This document shows positions 23,640-33,818 of a DNA stretch of 64,000 nucleotides, one piece after another. Positions within the stretch are counted from its first letter, which is position 1. Each line of letters opens with the position of its first letter. The notes beneath the pieces are model-generated. The model ran no database searches, had not been told where the DNA came from, and saw only the letters and a list, made by a program, of their open reading frames with translations. Position numbers and translations under genes: made by a program. The stretch comes from Phellopilus nigrolimitatus (lineage: Eukaryota > Basidiomycota > Agaricomycetes > Hymenochaetales > Hymenochaetaceae): the NCBI GenBank assembly GCA_021029095.1, contig JAJOHG010000116.1, forward strand, positions 22,643-86,642, in the 5' to 3' direction.

Positions 23640-23933
23640 GGTTGGTGCGGTGCGTCGTCGTCGTCGTCTTTCCTGGTCGCTGTCGCTGCTGCTATTCCGT
23701 GTAGACAAGCTACTCTCCAACGTCGTCCGCAGAGGGACGTGTCCGCCTCGGCCGCCTCCAAAGTACAAGCCGATGCGGTGTAGGCGGCGTGAGAGAATGG
23801 GTTTTCTGTTATGGGAATATGTTTCCTGTTATGGGGCGGGATGGACGCCTGCAAATATTTCGATTGCCAGCCTCCGCGTCTTTTTCTCGAACCACTACAT
23901 ACTCCTTCAGCCTCCTCTGGTCCGCGTAGCCTC
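23640..23933. promoter_or_regulatory. Divergent promoter of VHS-GAT and KEN-motif genes
   Basis: This 294-bp spacer lies between the divergent starts at 23639 (minus) and 23934 (plus). No clear TATA box is seen. A pyrimidine-rich stretch precedes the plus-strand ATG. Part of it may be 5' UTR for either gene. Confidence 0.4.
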
Positions 23934-25769
23934 ATGCCAGAGCAGCTCAAATCCGCGAAGAGCTCCGATGCTCGCGTCGTCGGGCGCACGGCATCGTCGA
24001 TAAACCTGCTCGGAGCACGTAGCAAATCAAACTTGAAAGATTTGACCCGACTCGCACACAAGCCTGACCTCGACCCCGGGAAGCGTATGAATTCTGCTGT
24101 CCCTATCGTGCTAATAGACATTTGCTGACGTTGTACTCGAACGTGTACCTCGACAGTCTCGACAATCGCTCGCCGCAGAATTTCTGCGCCAGTCAGCCCA
24201 TTAGCCTCGCCTCGATCTCGGCATAAAGATGCTGCCGAGAAGGAGAATGTCAAGATTGAGGAAACTCTTTTTCGTTTCACGCCCGCTAAGCCAACCGCCA
24301 GCTCCCTGAGAAAGAAACTCGTCCCGAACTCAGGCTCCGTCGCGGTCAGAAAAGACCTCCAGCTTGTCCCTCGTTCTCAGAGCACTCTGTCCTCTTCCAA
24401 GGCTACCTTTGCTGCACGCTCTCAAGATCAATCTGCGACTGAAGGAACCGTCTCTAAATCTCGCCAGAATGCTGCCATCCCGAAGACGCGGTCTGCTTTT
24501 ACTTTTGGAACGAAGGCGAGGGGAGACGCAAAGCCGCACCAGACTCCCAGCCTGAAACGTCCGTCTTCCAAACTGACGCCTAGGCCAACCAAGATGACTG
24601 CCCAAGATGCAAATTCTCAAGCTTCAACTCCGCCCACGGGCAAGAAAGGACTTCCGGACACCCCTTCCAATACACCAGCCTCCGAAACAAGATCTTCCAC
24701 CGCGCCGTGGTCTCCCTCGGCCCTCCGGACACTCTTCTCTGTCTCTGAGGGAAAGTCGGCGCCTGAGCCTCTTCAACTGTCAACTATTTCAAGTCCGTTT
24801 TCTAAGCAATCACAAGAGCGAACAAAGAACTCTTGTATCGACCACGAGCGCTCTTTCTCCCTTGTTTCTCTGGGAAATATGTTCGATCTTGGTGAAGATG
24901 GTGCATCGGACAAGACGACGGGTGCCCTGAAGAGTAACTCAACAACGACTGGTGCGGAAGACAGCTTCGAGCTCATGGACCTTCCCTCTTTGACATCTGG
25001 CACTGGCGCTGAATCTCACTTTGAGACGCAAAAGCAGAATGAAAATAATGCATTCAGAGCGGTTCCTCTGTTGTCGAGCGAAGGCCGGGTTGCCGTCGCT
25101 ATAGCGCAGCTCTCCGAGGATAACGGACCTGTCGCAAACTCTCCTTCTGTCCTCTCCGAAGTCAACTTCAAGCTTGTAGACGCTATTATCAATTTAAAAG
25201 AATCCAGCGCAGAAGGCATGCCCTCAATCCCTTCCTCGCCTCTCGATTCTATCGACCCGATCACCGAGCCTTCCACAGGAAACATGAACGATTCCCGCAT
25301 CACCGCAGGAGACACAGGCGACTGCACCCCCGCCACGCCGCCCCCAACCCCAGTGTGCCCCCCATTCACCGCCCTCTCTCCCGCGCGCCTCCACGCGTCC
25401 TTCTTCCCGCGTCTCGTCCGCCTCATTCTCGCGAGCGCGCCCGCGTCCACGTACGGGCACATCGGGCCGCAGCCCGCACCAGGCCCGCGCCCCGACGCGC
25501 AGGCGGCACGCACGCAGCGCGAGCTCGCGGCGCTGCGCGCGAGCGCAGGCGCGGTCCTAGGCCGTGCACGCGCGTTCGGGCGGACGCTGTGGAGCCCGTC
25601 TGTCGCGCGCGCCCGCGCCCAAGGCGCCGAGGGCGGGGCGCCCGGTAATCAGTCGGTGCCGTCCTCGCCGACGCCGCACGGGCGTGACACGCTGCGGCGC
25701 TCGAGTTCGCTGCGCGCGGCGGCGATGGCGCAGCGGTTTTGGGCGGCGCGGACGTTCGAGACGGAATGA
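23934..25769 (+). CDS. Serine-rich protein with KEN motif, function unknown
   Basis: Two exons (23934-24084, 24157-25769) give 587 aa. Intron 1 is 72 nt, with a gtatga donor, a ctgac branch site and a cag acceptor, and the joined frame stays open from the ATG. I do not recognise the family. The N-terminal half is basic and Ser/Thr/Pro rich (SINLLGARSKSNLKDLTRLA, ARRRISAPVSP, FRFTPAKP) and contains AEKEN at about residue 75. The KEN box is a known APC/C degron, so cell-cycle turnover is a possible but unproven idea. The middle is acidic/Ser rich and low complexity. The C-terminal ~130 residues are Ala/Arg rich and helical-looking, ending AMAQRFWAARTFETE. No TM segment or signal peptide is seen. 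The stop codon lies inside the start of a repeat shared with 32.3 kb. Confidence 0.7.
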
Positions 25770-26370
25770 TATAGTATGCTTGGGTACGCGACAGCGAAGG
25801 GGAGCTTTTTGTGATATCGGATCCTATTTTTTTGTATGCTCGGGCTGTGTGTATACTGTAGTTACTCGAATCTAAATTTATTTATGTACGCCAGAAACTC
25901 TCGAAGAGATTCTATCCCTCCTTTCTAAGACCTTCCGATTGTGTTGCAGTGTCTCGTGTGCGGACACAATATCAAGCACACCTCCAACCTGCACTACAGG
26001 TGCCGCTTCTTTGTGTGGCTGCAGGAATCGTATGCCGATATTGATCGCAAAACTGTGCAGAAGAAACAATTTCACTTTTGCTGGAGACCATTTAACGCCT
26101 ACGAGCCGTACAGAATGACAACTTCTGAGACTAACAGGCTAGCTTGACAGCGCACAAGTCATTATGCAGAGAACGGATAAATCACATGCGTGATATCTAT
26201 TTAATTGGCAAGAACTTCGACACGTCTGCATTTATCTAGAGCACAAAGGGCTTCCTACTTTCAAGTGGGTTAGTTTGGTAACCAATAGTTCAGGATGGTT
26301 GTGGTATGATTTGTCTGCGCAGCGCGCCTATGAGCTCCGATACTGTGTAAAAGATTACTGAGGCAGTAAA
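25758..26370 (+). repeat. Direct repeat copy 1: 3' flank of KEN-motif gene plus distal F-box module
   Basis: Bases 25758-26370 match 32294-32935 in the same orientation. Shared landmarks are 'gagacgg(a/t)atgat', 'cttgggtacgcgacagcga', 'cgccagaaactct', 'ctccaacctgca' type, 'cgtgatatctattt', 'ttcaggat' and 'gctccgatact'. The last ~130 bases belong to the F-box upstream module of F4. A minus-strand open frame ending RVSGVHK-stop is present in both copies but is not supported as a gene. Confidence 0.7.
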
Positions 26371-26563
26371 TGCTAATGTGCATTGATAAGATGTGACGCA
26401 ATGCAGAGGTCTAAGCCAGAGGATGCGGCTGGTCAAATTACGTGGGAGTTTGTGGCATGTGGCTGAAACTCCGAGTTAAAAATGCGTGATCGTATGCAAC
26501 TTACTGTCAACGCCCACCTGCACTTCAGCATAGGCACAACTCATACTGCAGCACATATCCATC
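26371..26563 (+). promoter_or_regulatory. Proximal upstream module of F4
   Basis: It has the same ordered blocks as upstream of F1 and F3 ('ggatgcggctggtcaa', 'gtttgtggcatgtggctg', 'cctgcacttcagcatag'). The E-box seen in the other copies is TACGTG here (about 26439-26444) instead of CACGTG. Confidence 0.55.
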
Positions 26564-27997
26564 ATGCTATCTAGAATCAACAGCAATACTGCCGAGGACC
26601 AAGAGCGGCGTGTTCGGCCCAGACTTGAAGAGTATCCGATCGCCGAGTCCGCCTCTCCCTCATCCCAGTCTTCAATGGCGGATGAGAGCACTTTTATCCA
26701 GATCCACTACAAGCCCGCTAAACTTTCCTCTCACAGAGCCCTTGCGATTTCCGAAGTCTTGCTCCATATATTCTCGTACTTCACATACACCGATCTTGGC
26801 GTCGTCTCATTCAAGAGGGTCGCACCCGTGGCCGTATCTCATGTCAACCGCCAGTGGAGACTCGTCGCTTTGTCCTTTTCTCGCCTGTGGGCAAGCTTTG
26901 GATTCATGATGAGTGGCTCTTACTTCGACGGGACATCCCTTCGTACGGCCGAGGGCGAAATAGTGAACCTGGTGCTGGTGGAAAAGTGGTGGAATCGTTT
27001 TCTTGACAGGTCACGAAACGCAGTTTTGACGGTCATCATCGGATCTTGGGACACCTTGATGAGCGAGAATACGTGCAGCTTGGAAAACTACCTGATTATA
27101 CGCTCTATCATTGACGAGACGGTCCTCAAACACGGAAGTCGATTAGAGCGACTCCAACTGTGCTTTCTCTTTTATCCGCCTTCAGAACATCTTGAGAAGG
27201 GCCTGTGTATAAAGGATATGCCCAGACTTAAGTGGCTGCGTTATGCGGGCTCGCCTAATTTGAGTGCTGATATACGCCCGGAAAGCATGCCCAATCTTAC
27301 AGAGCTCGATTTCACTGGTTCCAATCGGCATCCTCTGAGGCTCCAAACTATCCAAGTTCCCCAAACACAATTGCACACCTTGTCGATTGATGTCACTGGA
27401 CTCCATCGTGAAATCTCACGGATATGTATCAATTTTAAGCAGCTCCTACACCGTTCCCCGTATCTGAGGAAGATATCGTGTACTTTCACTTTCACACGCC
27501 TACCACCGCTGTCAATGATTGGATTAGCTAGGGAAAAGATGCGTTTTCAGGCCCTTAAAAAAGCGCATTTCAAATTCAGAAGCCCGTATCCAGGACTGAC
27601 ACAACGTATTCTGGATGATTTCGAACTCCCAGGACTTCTTTGTCTCAGGTACGAAATAGACGCAGAGCTGCCCGACGCATGGGCGGGCATCGACGCTCTC
27701 CTGCTTCGCTCACGAGCACCGCTGAAGACACTCATCCTCACGCATGTCAGCTCTTCGTCCGACATTGCAAGATCTCCTCGCGCTAACGACGACTGCATTT
27801 TGAGTATTCTGCGCGCAGCCCCACATCTAGAGGACGTGATACTACGACAAATTGATATCGGGGACTACTTGCGCCGCGTTCTGGATCCTGCGGATGCGTC
27901 GGTCCGTCAGAATCTGGGTGTGCTCCCTAACTTGCGCAGCGCTGATATCGTGCCTCGCCTTAAATCTGCTGGAGCGGCACAGATAGAGCTTGCTTGA
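26564..27997 (+). CDS. F-box protein, copy F4
   Basis: A single exon of 477 aa. The F-box-like motif is at about residues 57-102 (HRALAISEVLLHIFSYF, VAVSHVNRQWRLVALSFSRLW), followed by a leucine-rich region and the tail LKSAGAAQIELA shared with F3. It starts MLSRINSNTAEDQERRVRPR, as other copies do. The sequence and 3' flank (to about 28200) mirror F3, so it is the right-arm counterpart of F3 in the inverted duplication. Probable Skp1/SCF substrate adaptor, inferred from the family. It is followed in the same orientation by F5. Confidence 0.85.
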   Translation: MLSRINSNTAEDQERRVRPRLEEYPIAESASPSSQSSMADESTFIQIHYKPAKLSSHRALAISEVLLHIFSYFTYTDLGVVSFKRVAPVAVSHVNRQWRLVALSFSRLWASFGFMMSGSYFDGTSLRTAEGEIVNLVLVEKWWNRFLDRSRNAVLTVIIGSWDTLMSENTCSLENYLIIRSIIDETVLKHGSRLERLQLCFLFYPPSEHLEKGLCIKDMPRLKWLRYAGSPNLSADIRPESMPNLTELDFTGSNRHPLRLQTIQVPQTQLHTLSIDVTGLHREISRICINFKQLLHRSPYLRKISCTFTFTRLPPLSMIGLAREKMRFQALKKAHFKFRSPYPGLTQRILDDFELPGLLCLRYEIDAELPDAWAGIDALLLRSRAPLKTLILTHVSSSSDIARSPRANDDCILSILRAAPHLEDVILRQIDIGDYLRRVLDPADASVRQNLGVLPNLRSADIVPRLKSAGAAQIELA

Positions 27998-28441
27998 TCA
28001 AGCCAGCTCAGACATATGGAGAATGCGAGCATTTGAAACGCACAAGTAACCGGAAACATCGTTGGAGGTTGACGAAGGAGAGGGAAGAAGGGAGAGGTCT
28101 TAATTTGATTTGGTTATGATTTTTGTTTCCCATTGTGCATACTGAGTTTCTGAACACGGCGGAATATTAATAAAATCACAGACAATTGCGTCTCCCGTTT
28201 CAATTCGTTGGCATAAGTTTTTCATAATTTCCCGGATGGTATGTCACCCGTTAGTCCGTAACGCAATTTCCCGATTTCTTCGTTATGCGAAGGAGAAACC
28301 CAAGCGGCGGCGTGAATCACGTGACAGTATGTGGCTGAGACTCCGAGTTCAAAGGAAGTGCGGCCGATCGTATGCGACATAGACTTTCAACGTCCACCTG
28401 CACTTCAACATAGGCACAGATTATACTCCAACACTTCCATA
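27998..28441. other. Spacer: F4 3' flank and F5 upstream module
   Basis: 27998 to about 28200 is nearly identical to 15115-15304 inverted. About 28300-28441 is the F-box upstream module of F5, with CACGTG at 28318-28323 and the usual leader ending 'cacttc(a)acataggcac'. No gene is seen. Confidence 0.55.
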
Positions 28442-29815
28442 ATGCTTTCCAGAAAAGCTGCCGAGGAAATTATCAAGGACCGTGAGCGACGTGTTCGGCC
28501 CAGACTTGAAGAACATCCGAACATCGAGTCCGCCTCTCCCTCATCCCAGTCTTCAATGGTGGAAGAGAGCATTCTCATCCAGGCCCACCACAAGACAGCT
28601 CCATTTTCCTTTCACAGAGCCCTCGCCATTCCCGAAGTCTTGCTCCATATATTCTCACACTTCGCATACACCGATTTTGGTGTCGTCTCATTCACGAGGA
28701 TCGCACCCGTGGCCGTGTCTCAAGTCAACCATCAGTGGAGACTCGCCGCTCTGTCCTTCTCCAGCCTGTGGGCAAACTTTGGAATCAAGCTGACTGGCTT
28801 TTACTTCGACGGGACATCCCTCCGCACGGCCGAGGATGATACAGTGAATCTGGGGCTGGTGGAAAGGTGGTGGCGCGAATTTCTCAACAGGTCACGAAAT
28901 GCAAATTTGCAGGTCATCATAGGGTCATACGACCTCGTTGATAAAGGGCATACGTGCAGCACAAGAGACTACGGGATCATGAGCTCTATCATTAATGAGA
29001 CCGTCTTCAAACACGGAAGTCGGTTAGAACAACTCGACCTATACATTCACTTCCCTGCGCCTTCGGGTTATGTCCGGAAGGACATATGCATAAAGGATCT
29101 GCCCAGACTTAGACGGCTGCATTTTGCGGGCTCGTCTAATTTCAGCATTGATATAGGAGGGAAAAGCATGCCCAATCTTGCAACATTTGCTTATATCAGA
29201 ACCATTGGGCGATTTCTGCATGTTCAAACACAATTAGTTTCCTTGACTGTTATGCTCTTTGGAACCTACTCTGAACTCTCACGGCAATGGACCAATCTGA
29301 AGCAGCTTCTACGCCTTTCCCCCAAACTGAAGAAACTGACCTACGGCTTCGCTTTCGCACGCTTCCCGCCACCGTTGATGATTGTACCGGCTACGACAGA
29401 TTTGCGTTTACAGAGCCTTCAAGAAGTGTATTTCAAATTCACATACACGCTTGCAGGAATGAGACGCCATATTCTAGATAATTTCGAACTTCCAGGACTT
29501 GTTTGTATGCAGTTCGAATTAGACGCAGAGCTTCCCGACGCATGGGCGGGCATCGACGCTCTCCTGCTTCGCTCACAAGCACCGCTGACCAGGCTCATCC
29601 TCGCGCATCCCGTCCATTTGCCTAACATCGCCAAATCGCCTCGCGCTAATGACGACCGCATTTTGAGCATTCTGCGCGCCGCACCACACTTGGAGATCAT
29701 GGAGCTGCGACGAGTTGTCGTCGGGGATTACTTGCGTAGGGTTCTAAATCCTAAGGATGCGTCGGTCCGCCAGCATCTGGGTATACTCGCTAAGTTGCGC
29801 AGCGTTTATTTCTAG
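28442..29815 (+). CDS. F-box protein, copy F5, C-terminally truncated
   Basis: A single exon of 457 aa. The start at 28442 (MLSRKAAEEIIKDRERRVRPR) is chosen because it aligns with the starts of the other copies; an in-frame ATG at 28331 would add 37 residues from the promoter module. The F-box-like motif is HRALAIPEVLLHIFSHF with VSQVNHQWRLAALSFSSLW. The protein ends ...AKLRSVYF because of a TAG at 29813-29815. Just beyond, the frame still encodes PRLESAEAVQIELV, the tail of the other copies, so the last ~17 residues have been lost by one mutation. It has no counterpart in the left arm and may be an extra tandem copy. Probably functional unless the tail matters. Confidence 0.8.
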   Translation: MLSRKAAEEIIKDRERRVRPRLEEHPNIESASPSSQSSMVEESILIQAHHKTAPFSFHRALAIPEVLLHIFSHFAYTDFGVVSFTRIAPVAVSQVNHQWRLAALSFSSLWANFGIKLTGFYFDGTSLRTAEDDTVNLGLVERWWREFLNRSRNANLQVIIGSYDLVDKGHTCSTRDYGIMSSIINETVFKHGSRLEQLDLYIHFPAPSGYVRKDICIKDLPRLRRLHFAGSSNFSIDIGGKSMPNLATFAYIRTIGRFLHVQTQLVSLTVMLFGTYSELSRQWTNLKQLLRLSPKLKKLTYGFAFARFPPPLMIVPATTDLRLQSLQEVYFKFTYTLAGMRRHILDNFELPGLVCMQFELDAELPDAWAGIDALLLRSQAPLTRLILAHPVHLPNIAKSPRANDDRILSILRAAPHLEIMELRRVVVGDYLRRVLNPKDASVRQHLGILAKLRSVYF

Positions 29816-30806
29816 CCTCGCCTCGAATCTGCTGAAGCGGTACAGATAGAGCTCGTTTGATCAAGCCGGCACAGATTATGGAGATACCAAGCGTTGGCTA
29901 CGAGCGCTTGCAACGTACGGTTTGACCGGAATCATCGTTGGAGATTGTCGAAGGAAGAAGGAAGAAAGGCGAAGTGGTCTGCGATCCATAGTACCTTCAA
30001 TGTTTGCCAGACAAATATCATTTGACTTGTAAAAAATCAATAACAAAGAAATTTATATGCCTGTGCAAAACAATTGTCAAAAATGTGGAGAATAGAGCCT
30101 GAGATCACAAACCGGTTTTTTGAGGAGCGTCGATCACGTGCCGTACCAACTATTCCGAAATAGCAATAATAATACTATTCTGACTACCATATCAAGTAGG
30201 TACACGACCTTCCTGTTTAATCTGACTGTGAACAATTCAAGCGACCGGCAAACGTGTACGATTCGACGAGTCTACGACACACTGGTAAGTTTTCTTTCCG
30301 AGTATAAACGTACATATGATAACAAAGCTAAACGAATTCATCTTATAAGCCACATATTCCTGTTTTTCGACAATAAGTGAGGGCGCTTCAGCAGGACCGC
30401 GATAAAGATACGGCCGTAATCCGTAAATACGGATACGATGCGGGGCCTTAGACTCACATATCTCGCGCTGAATCATGACGCGAGCCCCCGCTTCCCTTGC
30501 TCTGCGGGACATGGTGGCCATGTGCTTCACCACAAAAAGAGAAAACGGTCCGAGGACGCCGTATGAACATCGCGTTGTGCTATTTGGCTTGCGGAGACGT
30601 CGAGAATAGGTACGGCTGGACGGCCGGCGAGTTCTTTGACCATATCGTCATTGTTATTGCAGGATCTGAAGCTCAACTGTGGCCCAGACATTTACCTCGA
30701 GACACAACATATTGTGTTTATTAAGCCGAATTATGACTTACAACTCAGGAACATCCAAAAGATTACATCAACACGGAACGAAGCTGCTTTACATGTACAG
30801 TGTCAT
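29816..30806. other. Gene-free spacer
   Basis: 29816 to about 29960 is the F5 3' flank. About 30000-30590 shows nothing recognisable. About 30600-30806 is the 3' flank of CmcJ copy 3 and matches the flank of copy 2 (14959-15110) inverted, including 'ggctggacggcc', 'tttaccttgag'-type and 'aacatccaaaagatt', with a ~26-base insertion next to the stop codon. Confidence 0.5.
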
Positions 30807-31747
30807 TTAGTCGTAGAAGACTAGCGCGCGGAGCTCGATGGACTGGCGCAGCGGCGCGTCGGGCGGTGTCGTGGGGTCGACGAACGCGGTGTGCGGCGTG
30901 TGCACCGCGACGCTCCCGTCGTCGATCGAGTCGAAGCTGCAAACGAGTGAGCAAATGCGCCGCTTTCCAGCGGCCCTGGCGGGACGCACCACTTGATGAG
31001 CAGGACCTCGTCCGTGCCCATGCCCCGCAGGTACTTCCACCTGTGTTCCGGGCTGTGCTTCACGCTGTACGTCTCGCCGTCGTGGTCCGCGTACTTGAGC
31101 GTCGTGGGCACGAGGTCGCGCGCGGCGTCGACGCTGCGGTAGTCGCACAGCGCGAGCGGGAAGTCGAGCGCGGGGTTCACGATGGGCCGCCAGATGTTGA
31201 TTATCTGGAAGCGGCGCGCGAGCAGCGCGGGCGCGTCGCCGGGCGGGAGGTGCCGGTGCACGCGCGCGACGGCGGACTGGCGCGTCTGGTCGACGTGCAC
31301 GTGTGCTGCGGGCTGGCGCTTCTGCGGGCCGGAGTCGACCTCGCCCGGGCGGTTGCGGCGGATCGCTGGGGGGAGTTGGTCAATAAATAACGTACAGAAA
31401 TATGTGTCTGGGCGAGACTCACTGTGGTCGAAGAGCACGATTCGGCTGGCGCCAGTGAGGCGCTTCAGCAGCGCGGCGCTCTCGGGGTAGTACTCGTTCT
31501 CGACCTCCGCGTCGTTTGCGAAGCTCGTGTGCCGCGCGGCTGCCTTGAAGAACTGGAAGCCGGCGGTGTCGAGCGCGACGGCGTCCTCCTTGCCGCGCAG
31601 GTTCTCGATCTCGACTGCGTACGGGCGCAGCTCGTAGTTGCGCACGCGCTCGCCCGTAGTGGGGTCGGCGTCGATGTACTGGTAGGGCCGCGCGCCATCG
31701 GGCGGCGGGGTGAAGTACTTTAGGGTGGTCTGGACGGTGTCGGCCAT
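30807..31747 (-). CDS. CmcJ/NvfI (AsaB-like) family oxidoreductase, copy 3 (chimeric)
   Basis: Three exons on the minus strand (31423-31747, 30990-31365, 30807-30936) give 276 aa. Residues 1-19 (MADTVQTTLKYFTPPPDGA) equal copy 1. From YQYIDADPTTGERVRNYELR onward, exon 1 equals copy 2. Intron 1 (57 nt, gtgagtctcgcccag...) is copy-1-like, while exon 2, exon 3 and the 3' flank are copy-2-like. The promoter is copy-1-like. The gene is therefore a mosaic of two paralogs, best explained by gene conversion or recombination. The NLWRP block and HVD motif are intact and the frame is fully open, so a working enzyme is likely. It faces F5 and lies next to the repeat at 32294. Confidence 0.82.
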
Positions 31748-32293
31748 GGCGGTATGTGGGCGGTGCGTTGTGGACCTCGTGGAAGTGGCAGATGGGAGTT
31801 GAAGAGACCAGGAAGCTGCTCTATATAACTGTGTAAGTTACATGGCTGCTAAGTCAATACATAGATGGTGTGCTTAGCTATGACGAAGCATTAAGCAGCT
31901 GGATGACTAAGCGAGACACGCCCTCACAAAGCATTACTACACCAAACTATGATAGCGAGTATTCTTGGTGTACATGCCATCTCGTCTACTGTCTTATAAC
32001 AAAGAGCTCCACGCATCCTAAGTTCAGTGTTTATCAGCTAAACCTATTTTCAGCTTGACTGAATTGAGATGCATTGAAGCGCTTATATGCCCTTATTCAT
32101 GTCTTACAAACTTGAAACCCGGGCATTCAGTGGAGGTAAGCAGGTTCGGCATTTGTAGAATCGACATGCATTCGCTCCCTGAGTACCTGCTCTGTTTAAC
32201 TGCTTTGCAGATCCTTGCAATAGTCAAACAAGGAATCTTGTTTAAATTTATGTTTTGCTGATGTGCTTTCAAGTAAGTTACATTGGAGCATTT
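31748..32293 (-). promoter_or_regulatory. Copy-1-like promoter of CmcJ copy 3 and adjacent spacer
   Basis: About 31748-32010 is the inverted equivalent of 1-459: a TATA-like 'tatata' at about 31818-31825 read on the minus strand, then 'aagcattaagcagctggatgactaagcgaga' type sequence split as in copy 1, then 'cttggtgtacatgccatctcgt'. About 32010-32293 shows no gene or known element. Confidence 0.55.
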
Positions 32294-32935
32294 GAGACGG
32301 TATGATGTCTGCTTGGGTACGCGACAGCGAAAGGGTGTTTGTTGTATCATCGGATGTTATTCTGTTTGTATGTTCAGGATGTATGTTTCTGTAGTACGGA
32401 TGTGTTCGAATCTTTATTCATTTATGCACGCCAGAAACTCTTTCGTCTACCACTCGAAGCGTCTCTGTCTGCGCCTCCTTCTTTTTAGGACCCTTTCCTT
32501 TGTGCAGCAGTATCTCTTGTGCAGGTGAAATATCAAGCACGTTTCCAACCTGCATTACAGGGCTCGTCGTATGACGTATGCCAACATTGATCAATTTCGC
32601 TTTCTGGATTTCCGAGGCCATTTAACGCCTACATTATGAGCCGTGTACTTGCGTACAGAATGGGAACTTCTGAGACTAACCGGCTAGCTTTACAGCGCTT
32701 TATGCTTTATGCAGAGAGCGGATAATGCAGGTGCGTGATATCTATTTCGTAAGCCAAAAGCTCGACACGCCTGCTTCTATCAAGAGCAAAAGGAGCCTCC
32801 CTTTTAAATGGGTTAATTTGGAAACCAGAATTTCAGGATTCTTGTGGTCATGTTTGTACGCGCATCGAGCCTGTGGGCTCCGATACTATGTAAATACTTT
32901 TGAGGAAGTAAACGTTGGCGTGCGTTAGGTTCAAG
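32294..32935 (+). repeat. Direct repeat copy 2 with an orphan F-box upstream module
   Basis: This is the second copy of the 25758-26370 repeat. Its right part (about 32740-32935: 'cctcccttttaaatgggtta', 'ttcaggattcttgtgg', 'gctccgatactatgt') is the distal half of the F-box upstream module, but no F-box gene follows. The next DNA (from about 33010) is the spacer that matches 13214-13900. The repeat looks like a copied edge of the KEN-gene/F4 junction whose F-box body was lost or never copied. Confidence 0.65.
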
Positions 32936-33818
32936 CCAGAAAATGGAGATTAGTTAAGCTTGAAGCACACAAGGGGTGGATTTTATATTCAGCGTTGCTA
33001 TTGGTGTGGCTCCATGCCATATTGCTAAGTTATCAGTAAGAAAGCAGATGAATGAACGCTTGATCAGTCTGTATGGACGCTGAGACCGGCGTCGCGCGTG
33101 ACGTCATGCACACCAGCTCCCCGTCGGCTGCAACGATTTGTCTTGAATTTTTGGTGGGTGGAAAGTCAATAAGACTAGTAAACTTTCAGTTTTCCACTTT
33201 CCCATCCGTTAAGAAGGTTGGCTATTTCGTGCAGCGAGCTCAATCGTCGATCCCGCGTCGATCCCTGACGCGTTTCCATAGTCACGTGATATAATTTGAC
33301 ACTTGGCGTGTACAGTCAGTTGCGGACGTCCAGTCTTTGGACTGGAGAGAACAATCTGGAATTCATTTTCTGGTCGACATAAAAAAATAAAAAATAAAAA
33401 ATAAAAAACCCTGAAAACTCAATTGAGATGAAGAGAATCCAGGTGTCGATCAAGTAAGACATATTGTGGCTGACTGGGTCTATGGAGGCACTCTTTCCTT
33501 TCCGCTATTTTTTAAATAATGTTAAACACTAATTTAATAGTAGTAGAGTAAATGACAGAGGCTGAAACAAAATAGGCATTCATCCGATAAGATAGGATGT
33601 ATATGGTTCAAAAACAAATCATACTCCTCTTCATTCGGTACTGTCATCCTCCCTGCGGCGCTTTTCTCCAACAGACGAACAAGATTGGGAATGGGGTACG
33701 TTTCCGCCGACGTGTCCGACATTGTCGTTTGACTGAGCCACGCCAAGTACGTCGACGCCGCTCCCGGATGCATGGGTCCCATATACCGATATTATACATC
33801 GGTGAGACGTGACCTCTT
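32936..33818. other. Spacer, inverted counterpart of 13214-13900
   Basis: It matches the DNA downstream of FunK1-A in inverted orientation, including 'atgacgtcatg'-type, 'cacgtgat', 'cagttgcggacgtccagtctttggactgg' in pieces, and the A-rich run at 33383-33410. The run (repeated aaaaata units) is absent from the left arm. No gene is seen. Confidence 0.5.

Noticed and set aside
25878..26075. Minus-strand frame ending RVSGVHK, similar at 32418-32621
   Set aside because: Similarity of the two is explained by the DNA repeat. No start, splice partner or family is seen, and it lies in a 3' flank.
32050..32290. Possible structured RNA or tRNA near the 'gaaacccgggcattc' stretch
   Set aside because: I could not fold a cloverleaf or match 5S rRNA, and no RNA polymerase III box pair was convincing.
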